Shown piece by piece: positions 56,888 to 64,000 of a DNA stretch of 64,000 nucleotides; positions within the stretch are counted from its first letter, which is position 1, and every line of letters begins with the position of its first letter. The position numbers and the translations under genes are program-made. This DNA is from Streptomyces sp. SKN60 (GTDB lineage: Bacteria > Actinomycetota > Actinomycetes > Streptomycetales > Streptomycetaceae). A model generated the notes under the pieces. That model was not told the origin of the DNA, searched no databases, and worked only from the letters and a program-made list of their open reading frames with translations. Location of the stretch: assembly GCF_026236535.1 (NCBI RefSeq), contig NZ_JAHTMW010000001.1, positions 583,332 to 647,331 on the forward strand. Direction: 5' to 3'.

Positions 56888-57566
56888 GCGTGGGCGCCGG
56901 CGGGCGCAGCCCGGTGAGGACGGCGTCGACGATCTGCTCCGGCAGTTCGGGGTCGAGGGAGGCGCCGGGCCGCAGGACGGTGCGCAGCAGCACCGGCCCG
57001 ACGAAGAGGTCGTTGACGATCTCGGGGTCGAGGTCGGTGCGCAGCTCGCCGCGCTCCATGCCGCGCCGGATGGCGTCCATGCCCATCCGGCGGCGGGGTT
57101 CGATGACGCACTGGTGGTAGGCGTCCCACAGCTTGGGGTAGAGCTGCATCTGCGAGAAGACGCTGTTCAGGGCGGAGGCCCGCTTGGCGAGCCCGCGCTG
57201 CCGCACCGCTTCGAGGAAGGCGATGAGGTCGTCCCGTACCGAGGTGCCGGGAAGGACCGGGTCCGGGGGGTCGACGGAGCGCAGCAGGTCGACGAAGAGT
57301 TCGTCCTTGCCGGGCCAGCGGCGGTAGATGGTCGCCTTGCCGACGCCGGCGGTGCGGGCGATCTTCTCGATGGAGACCTCGGCGAGCGACAGACCGCTCT
57401 CCAGGAGGGCCACCACGGCGTCGAAGATGGCCTGGTCGGCGGCCTCGCTGCGGGGCCGGCCGCGCCGTACCGCGCCACCCTCCGGGCCCGGGCAGCCGGG
57501 GACGGGAGCGGGGACGGGAGCAGGGGCAGGTGCTGCCCCGCCGTCCTGCTGCGAGCGCTGCGACAC
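56880..57566 (-). CDS. TetR family regulator of the MFS exporter
   Basis: 228 aa from GTG 57566. Pro/Ala-rich N-terminal tail, then a basic GRPRS arm and the HTH VSIEKIARTAGVGKATIYRR. The C-terminal domain (SALNSVFSQMQLYPKLWDAY, RRRMGMDAIRRGMERGELR) is the TetR_C ligand domain. It lies 45 bp behind the MFS gene in the same direction; the perfect palindrome upstream of the MFS gene is its likely operator, giving a substrate-inducible, self-repressed efflux operon (inference). Confidence 0.9.
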   Translation of the reverse strand: MSQRSQQDGGAAPAPAPVPAPVPGCPGPEGGAVRRGRPRSEAADQAIFDAVVALLESGLSLAEVSIEKIARTAGVGKATIYRRWPGKDELFVDLLRSVDPPDPVLPGTSVRDDLIAFLEAVRQRGLAKRASALNSVFSQMQLYPKLWDAYHQCVIEPRRRMGMDAIRRGMERGELRTDLDPEIVNDLFVGPVLLRTVLRPGASLDPELPEQIVDAVLTGLRPPAPTQP

Positions 57567-57611
57567 GTCCGTTCCGCCTCTCCTCCTGGGCCCGCTCCGC
57601 CGGCCCGACGC

Positions 57612-59240
57612 CTACCTCGGAACCGATTCTCCCGCTTCCGCGCGGGTGCCGGGGACGGCGCCCGCCGGTGCCTCGCCGGCCGGGGTGCGGCCGGGCAGGA
57701 AGACGGCGACCACGACGGCGCCGAGGACGGCGACGGCGGCCGAGCCGATCGCGGTGATGTGCATCGCGTCGAGGAAGGCGTCGTACGCCGGGGTGACCAG
57801 GCCGCGGCCGGCCGGGCCGAGCTTCTCGGCGACGGCGAGGGTGGCCTCGATGGACTCGCCGGCGGTGTCGCGCAGGGCGGCCGGGACGGCGCCGAGGTGC
57901 CCCTCGATCTCGCCCCGGTAGGTGCTGGAGAGCACCGAGCCGAGGACGGCCACGCCGAGCGCGCCGCCGACCTGCCGGAAGGTGTTGTTGATGGCCGAGC
58001 CGGAGCCGGCCTTCTCGCGCGGCAGCGACTGCATCACGGCGACGGTGACCGGCGGCATGATGTGCGCCATGCCCGCGCCCTGCAGGAAGAAGACGACCTC
58101 CAGGACCCAGACGGGCGTGCCGGCGTCGAAGAAGGCGAAGGCGGCCAGGCCGACGGCGACGGCGAGCATGCCGACGGTGCAGACGGCCTTGGCTCCGAAG
58201 CGCTCCACGACGAGGCGGGCCCGCGGCGCGAAGACCATCTGGGCGATGGCGAGCGGCAGGATCAGCAGGCCGGACTGCAGGGCGCTGTAGCCGCGGACGC
58301 TCTGCAGGTAGAAGGCGGAGAAGAAGGTCACGCCCATGAGGGCGAAGAAGACCAGGGCGATGGCGGCGACGGCGGCCGAGAAGGCGGGCTTGCGGAAGTA
58401 CGAGACGTCGAGCGCCGGGTGGTCGGCGCGCTTCTCGTACAGGACGAAGCCGACGAGGACCGCGAGGCCGGCGAGGGCCGGGAGCAGCACGGTGACGTCG
58501 GTGAAGCTGGCGAGCTCGCCGCCGCGGATGATGCCGTACACGAGGAGCACGAGGCCGAGCACGGAGAGCAGCACGCCGGGCAGGTCGACGCGGCCGGGCC
58601 TGGGGTCCTTGGACTCGGGGACGAGCCAGGTCATCAGGGCCAGGGCGAGGATCACCACGGGCACGTTGATCAGGAAGATCGAGCCCCACCAGAAGTGCTC
58701 CAGGAGGATGCCGCCGGTGATGGGTCCGACGGCGATGGCGAGGCCGACGCTGCCGGCCCAGATGCCGATGGCCTTGGGCTGCTCGTCGCGCTCGAAGACG
58801 TTCATGAGGACGGCGAGGGTGGCGGGCATGACGAAGGCGGCGCCGAGGCCCATCAACGCCCGGTAGGCGATGAGCTCGCCGGGGCTGGTGGAGAACGCGG
58901 CGAGCGCGGAGCCGAGGCCGAAGACGGTGATGCCGAAGAGCAGGATCCGCTTGCGGCCGAGCCGGTCGCCGAGCAGGCCGGAGGTGAACAGGAGGCCGGC
59001 GAAGACGAGCGTGTAGGAGTTGATCGCCCACTCGAGCTCGCTCTGGGTCGCGCCGATGCCGGTGGGCGCGGGGCTGGCGATGGTCTTGACGGCGACGTTG
59101 AGGATCGAGTTGTCGAGGACGACGATCAGCAGGCTGAGCATGAGCACGCCGAGTATCGCCCAACGGCGGCGGTGCACGGCCTCGGGAACGCGGTGCGGCG
59201 CTCCCGCGGGGGCAGCGGAGACAGGGGACGGCTGAGACAT
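57612..59240 (-). CDS. MFS multidrug exporter, DHA2 family (14 helices)
   Basis: 542 aa. Hydrophobicity supports 14 membrane helices. Motif C-like and drug:H+ antiporter features: [15 protein letters not shown] in helix 1 with the acidic D of family motif D1, GDRLGRKRI (motif A) between helices 2 and 3, and [12 protein letters not shown] (motif C) in helix 5. The DHA2 family exports drugs and pigments by proton antiport. The downstream TetR gene and the strong operator upstream mark it as an inducible exporter. Substrate unknown; no biosynthetic cluster adjoins. Confidence 0.94.
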   Translation of the reverse strand: MSQPSPVSAAPAGAPHRVPEAVHRRRWAILGVLMLSLLIVVLDNSILNVAVKTIASPAPTGIGATQSELEWAINSYTLVFAGLLFTSGLLGDRLGRKRILLFGITVFGLGSALAAFSTSPGELIAYRALMGLGAAFVMPATLAVLMNVFERDEQPKAIGIWAGSVGLAIAVGPITGGILLEHFWWGSIFLINVPVVILALALMTWLVPESKDPRPGRVDLPGVLLSVLGLVLLVYGIIRGGELASFTDVTVLLPALAGLAVLVGFVLYEKRADHPALDVSYFRKPAFSAAVAAIALVFFALMGVTFFSAFYLQSVRGYSALQSGLLILPLAIAQMVFAPRARLVVERFGAKAVCTVGMLAVAVGLAAFAFFDAGTPVWVLEVVFFLQGAGMAHIMPPVTVAVMQSLPREKAGSGSAINNTFRQVGGALGVAVLGSVLSSTYRGEIEGHLGAVPAALRDTAGESIEATLAVAEKLGPAGRGLVTPAYDAFLDAMHITAIGSAAVAVLGAVVVAVFLPGRTPAGEAPAGAVPGTRAEAGESVPR

Positions 59241-59258
59241 GGTCCCACCCTAGCCCTA

Positions 59259-59287
59259 TTTCGATACGAGACCGTCTCGTATCGAAA
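59259..59287. promoter_or_regulatory. TetR operator upstream of the MFS exporter
   Basis: Perfect inverted repeat: 14-bp arms TTTCGATACGAGAC and GTCTCGTATCGAAA around a single C. It ends 19 bp before the MFS ATG and spans where a promoter would lie. Probable binding site of the TetR encoded at 56880-57566. Confidence 0.85.
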
Positions 59288-59463
59288 AAGCTGGCAGAGT
59301 CTTTACGCTGCGGCCCCGGGGTCCTCGTGTTGCGGCGGTGTGAACAGCGCCACGCCGACGCCCTCCCCCGCCCCGCTTCCCCGTCCGGCCCGGAAAGTGC
59401 CACCATGGATGTGGTCCGGGGACGCCACAGGGCGCCTCGAGATGACAGAAGGAGCCGTTCACC

Positions 59464-60327
<864 letters not shown>

Positions 60328-60380
60328 CCACTTCCGGCACCACCCGCTCCCCCGCAGCCTTCGGCGCGGGAGGGGCCCCC

Positions 60381-60410
60381 AGCCCGCCGACCGTCCCCCG
60401 TCGGCGGGCT
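60381..60410 (+). terminator. Terminator after panB
   Basis: Perfect 11-bp stem AGCCCGCCGAC/GTCGGCGGGCT with an 8-nt loop, ending in a short gt-rich run. Confidence 0.8.
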
Positions 60411-60482
60411 GTCGACATCTGGCGGCGCCTGTCGGCGGCTGTCGGCGGGGCTGTAGGTCGTCTGTCGGTGCGCTGTCGGTGG
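60409..60482 (+). repeat. Phased CTGTCGG repeats upstream of the ABC transporter
   Basis: CTGTCGG or a one-base variant occurs at 60409 (CTGTCGACA), 60429, 60439, 60451, 60462 and 60473. The last five are spaced 10, 12, 11 and 11 bp apart, close to one helical turn, and end about 20 bp before the start codon of the ABC ATPase. Confidence 0.6.
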
Positions 60483-60502
60483 GCCCGTGTTCCATGGTGG
60501 AC

Positions 60503-61503
<1,001 letters not shown>

Positions 61504-61507
<4 letters not shown>

Positions 61508-62367
61508 GCACCACCACCCTGCCCCAGTCCCCGGTGGACGCCCCCGGCACCCCGCGCGCGAAGCGGGCGGCCGGCGCCGGCACCGACGACGGCCGGATCG
61601 GCCTGCGGGCCAACCTCCGCCACATCGGCGCCCTGGCCCGCCGCAACGCGCTGCAGATCAAGCAGGACCCGGAGTCGATGTTCGACGCGGTCCTGATGCC
61701 GGTCATCTTCATCCTGCTGTTCACGTACGTCTTCGGCGGCGCCATGGCCGGCAAGGGCAACCAGCAGGTGTACGTGAACTACCTGGTGCCCGGCCTGATG
61801 GCGATGATGGGCATGAACATCGCGATGGCCGTCGGCACCGGCATCAACGACGACTTCAAGAAGGGCGTCATGGACCGGTTCCGGACCATGCCGATCGCCC
61901 GCTCCTCGGTCCTCATCGCGAAGATCGTCGTCGAGGTCGGCCGCATGCTGGTCGCCACCGCGATCCTGCTCGGCATGGGCTTCCTGCTCGGCCTGGAGGT
62001 CCACACCTCGGTCCTCCACCTCTTCGCGGCGATCGGACTCTCGATGGTCTTCGGCGCCTCACTGATGTGGATCTTCATCCTGCTCGGCCTCACCATGAAG
62101 ACGGCCCAGGCCGTCCAGGGCATGGCCATGCTGGTCCTGATGCCGCTGCAGTTCGGTTCGTCGATCTTCGCGACGCCGACCACGATGCCGGGCTGGCTGC
62201 AGACCTTCACCGAGTACAACCCGCTGTCCAACCTGGCCGACGCCGCCCGCAACCTGATCAACGGCGGCCCGGTCGCCCACTCGGTGTGGATGACGCTCGC
62301 CTGGGCGGTCGGCATCACCGTGGTCACGGCGCCCCTCGCGGTCGCCAAGTTCCGCAAGAAGACCTGA
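61504..62367 (+). CDS. ABC-2 type exporter permease (DrrB-like)
   Basis: 287 aa from ATG 61504. A cytoplasmic N-terminus of ~60 residues precedes six membrane helices, the first SMFDAVLMPVIFILLFTYVF. The ABC-2 signature is seen in FKKGVMDRFRTMPIARSSV and, near the C-terminus, TTMPGWLQTFTEYNPLSNLA. It forms the membrane channel with the DrrA-like ATPase. The pair is the daunorubicin-resistance (DrrAB) type. No resistance-linked biosynthetic genes adjoin. Confidence 0.93.
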
Positions 62368-62400
62368 CCCGCCGACGCGGGGGAACGGACTCGGCGCGCC

Positions 62401-64000
62401 TCAGATCGCGTCGGCGCGTTCGAGCAGGGCGGCGGCCTCCTCCAGGGAGAGGCCGCCGCCCTCGGCGTACGCGGCCTCGAAGGCGGCGTCGTCGGCGAGC
62501 GCCGCCCGGGTGAGTTCGGTGGCCCGTTCGCGGTTCTCCCGCTCGGTCGGCGGCGCCCGGTGCCCGGGCGGCGTCAGCCCCGCGGAGGCGCCGAGCAGCA
62601 CGGCCGCCGTACGGGCCGCCGGGCCGCCGATCCCGGCCAGCGCCCAGGCGGCGATGATCAGGTGGGCCGTCGGCATCTGCGGGGCGACCATCATCGAGAG
62701 ACCGCCCAGGGAGCGCCGGTACGCCTGCCGGGTCAGCTCGAACGCGGAGGCGTACCGCCCGTCGAGGGCGTCCACCCAGCCCAGGCAGCCGAGCGTGAAG
62801 CCCTCGAAGATGGACAGGGTCTGGGAGCCGAACTCGTCGAGCAGCCGCTGCAGATGGACGCGTGCCTCGTCGGTACGGCCGGTGCGGCAGAGCAGCATCG
62901 CCAGGAAGATCCGGGCCGCGAGCATCGGCTCGTGGCCGCGTCCGTGCTCGCCCTCCACGACCTCGCGCAGGATGCGCTCCGCCTCCTCACGGCGACCGGT
63001 CTCGATGAGCATCTCGGCGTACCGGGCGCGCAGCAGCGCCATCTGCGACTGGGCGCCGATCCGCTCCGCGTAGCCGATGGCGGCCGCGTAGTCCTCGGCG
63101 GCGCCCTCGAATTCGAGCCGCCGCTCGCGGGCCTCGGCCCGGGACGACAGCGCCTCGGCCGCGCCCCACGCGTCGTCGAGCCGTACGAAGATCTCCAGGC
63201 TCTCCTCGGCGTCGGCGGCCGCCCGGTCGGCCAGGTCGGCGCGGTTGGCCAGCATGTTGGCGCGCAGCTGAAGGGCGTTGGCGAGCTCCCACTCGTAGCC
63301 GTACGCGCGGCAGGCGGCCACATGCGCGTCCAGGGCCTTGCCCATGCTGCCCGGTTCGGCGATGAGGAGGACGGCGAAGACGGTGAACGAGCCGGGCAGC
63401 CGACAGGTCTGCGGCAGCCCCGGCGGGTACACGGCGTTGATCCGCCGCAGCCGCGCGACGCCTTCGGGGGTCGTCCAGCGCCCCGTCTCGTGGTCCATGT
63501 TCATCAACTCGACGAGCCGCACCCCGCGCCGTGCCTCCCACAACCGCTCCTCGCCCAGCGGCGGCGGCGCGGCCGTCACCGGCTCGTACAGCGGCCCGGC
63601 GGGCGCCATCCCCGGCCCGAACGGATCCGGCCCGAGCGCCGCGACCGCCTCCGCCCACTGCAGCGCGTCGGCCCGCAGATCCCGCATCGTCCAGAACCAC
63701 ACCAGCGCGTGCACAAGGAGCAGCCCCTCCTCCTCGTCCCGCGCGGCGACGGCCCGCCGCAGCGCGGTCCGCAGATTCCCGTACTCGACGGAGAACCGCG
63801 CGACGGCGGCCAGCTGCCGCCCGTTGCGCAGCTCGGGATCGGTGAGCCGGGCGAGTTCCCGGTAGTGCACGAGATGCCGCCGCTCGGCCGCGCCCCGGTC
63901 ACCCGCCTCGTCGAGCCGCTCGGCGGCGTACTCGGCGACGGTCTCCAGGAGGCGGTAGCGCATCCCGGCGTCGGTGGGCGCGGCGACGACGAGGGACTTG
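62401..64000 (-). CDS. AfsR/SARP-type NB-ARC regulator, C-terminal part
   Basis: At least 533 codons run into the window edge; the N-terminal part is outside. At the cut, the reading frame gives KSLVVAAPTDAG followed by MRYRLLETVAEYAAERL, the end of an NB-ARC/ATPase winged-helix segment typical of AfsR-like and LuxR-type NB-ARC regulators. The remaining ~500 residues are TPR-like helices (for example AIGYAERIGAQSQMALLRAR, LLCRTGRTDEARVHLQRLL). Whether it has an N-terminal SARP DNA-binding domain cannot be seen. The ATG at 63963 is internal, not the start. Confidence 0.85.
   Translation of the reverse strand, partial: KSLVVAAPTDAGMRYRLLETVAEYAAERLDEAGDRGAAERRHLVHYRELARLTDPELRNGRQLAAVARFSVEYGNLRTALRRAVAARDEEEGLLLVHALVWFWTMRDLRADALQWAEAVAALGPDPFGPGMAPAGPLYEPVTAAPPPLGEERLWEARRGVRLVELMNMDHETGRWTTPEGVARLRRINAVYPPGLPQTCRLPGSFTVFAVLLIAEPGSMGKALDAHVAACRAYGYEWELANALQLRANMLANRADLADRAAADAEESLEIFVRLDDAWGAAEALSSRAEARERRLEFEGAAEDYAAAIGYAERIGAQSQMALLRARYAEMLIETGRREEAERILREVVEGEHGRGHEPMLAARIFLAMLLCRTGRTDEARVHLQRLLDEFGSQTLSIFEGFTLGCLGWVDALDGRYASAFELTRQAYRRSLGGLSMMVAPQMPTAHLIIAAWALAGIGGPAARTAAVLLGASAGLTPPGHRAPPTERENRERATELTRAALADDAAFEAAYAEGGGLSLEEAAALLERADAI

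Overview
The window is a gene-dense, very GC-rich stretch of an actinobacterial chromosome, almost certainly Streptomyces. Evidence: strong GC bias at third codon positions, frequent GTG starts, many 4-bp ATGA/GTGA overlaps, and a gene complement in which glnA, glnII, glnE and glnA2 lie together with lipAB, the malEFG-agl-malR maltose cluster, nadE and panB. From memory this order resembles the core region around SCO2192-SCO2260 of S. coelicolor; I could not check that. I see no tRNA, rRNA, insertion sequence, phage or CRISPR array.

Layout. 1-4.8 kb: a truncated HTH regulator, lipB-lipA (lipoate synthesis and attachment), a small unknown protein, a DUF4191 membrane protein and an RDD protein. 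4.9-6.5 kb: glnA1 behind a GlnR box. 6.7-8.7 kb: an accessory two-gene operon, a cyclodipeptide synthase (CDPS) overlapping a cytochrome P450. Both closely resemble Mycobacterium tuberculosis Rv2275 and CYP121, so a cyclo(Tyr-Tyr)/mycocyclosin-type pathway is predicted. 8.7-11.5 kb: small unknown protein, ArsC-like protein, hydrolase, Gfo/Idh/MocA oxidoreductase. 11.8-14.3 kb: a coupled pair, a Ro60/TROVE-like protein with a vWA-type MIDAS and an ARPP-like protein with a Fis-type HTH. 14.3-15.6 kb: glnII behind a second GlnR box. 15.7-25.7 kb: a small ORF, a winged-helix regulator, a PepSY membrane protein with a His/Met-rich membrane partner, a tyrosine phosphatase, a sigma-like membrane protein, a PF10118 putative di-iron protein coupled to a ferredoxin-reductase-type protein, a TetR regulator and a tautomerase.

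25.9-40.6 kb is the alpha-glucan region: a secreted 1,772-residue double-headed amylopullulanase, a secreted alpha-amylase, a second LacI regulator, alpha-glucosidase agl, the malG/malF/malE transporter and the divergent malR. CTTGCGCAAG-type inverted repeats lie upstream of the amylase and between malE and malR. Together the genes cut starch outside the cell, import maltodextrins and hydrolyse them inside.

40.7-64 kb: a PAP2 membrane protein, glnE (which modifies GlnA1 at Tyr397), VOC and GNAT proteins, an MmyB-like regulator divergent from a LuxR-type regulator, a secreted I36-type inhibitor, glnA2, a DUF3105/DUF305 module, a CBS protein, a DUF4352 lipoprotein-like protein, nadE, a membrane-anchored endonuclease/exonuclease/phosphatase protein, a TetR-MFS efflux operon with a perfect 14-bp-arm operator, panB, a DrrAB-like ABC exporter and a truncated AfsR-type regulator. 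The most distinctive candidate systems are the CDPS-CYP121 pair, the TROVE/vWA-ARPP pair, the duplicated malR and the PF10118-reductase couple.
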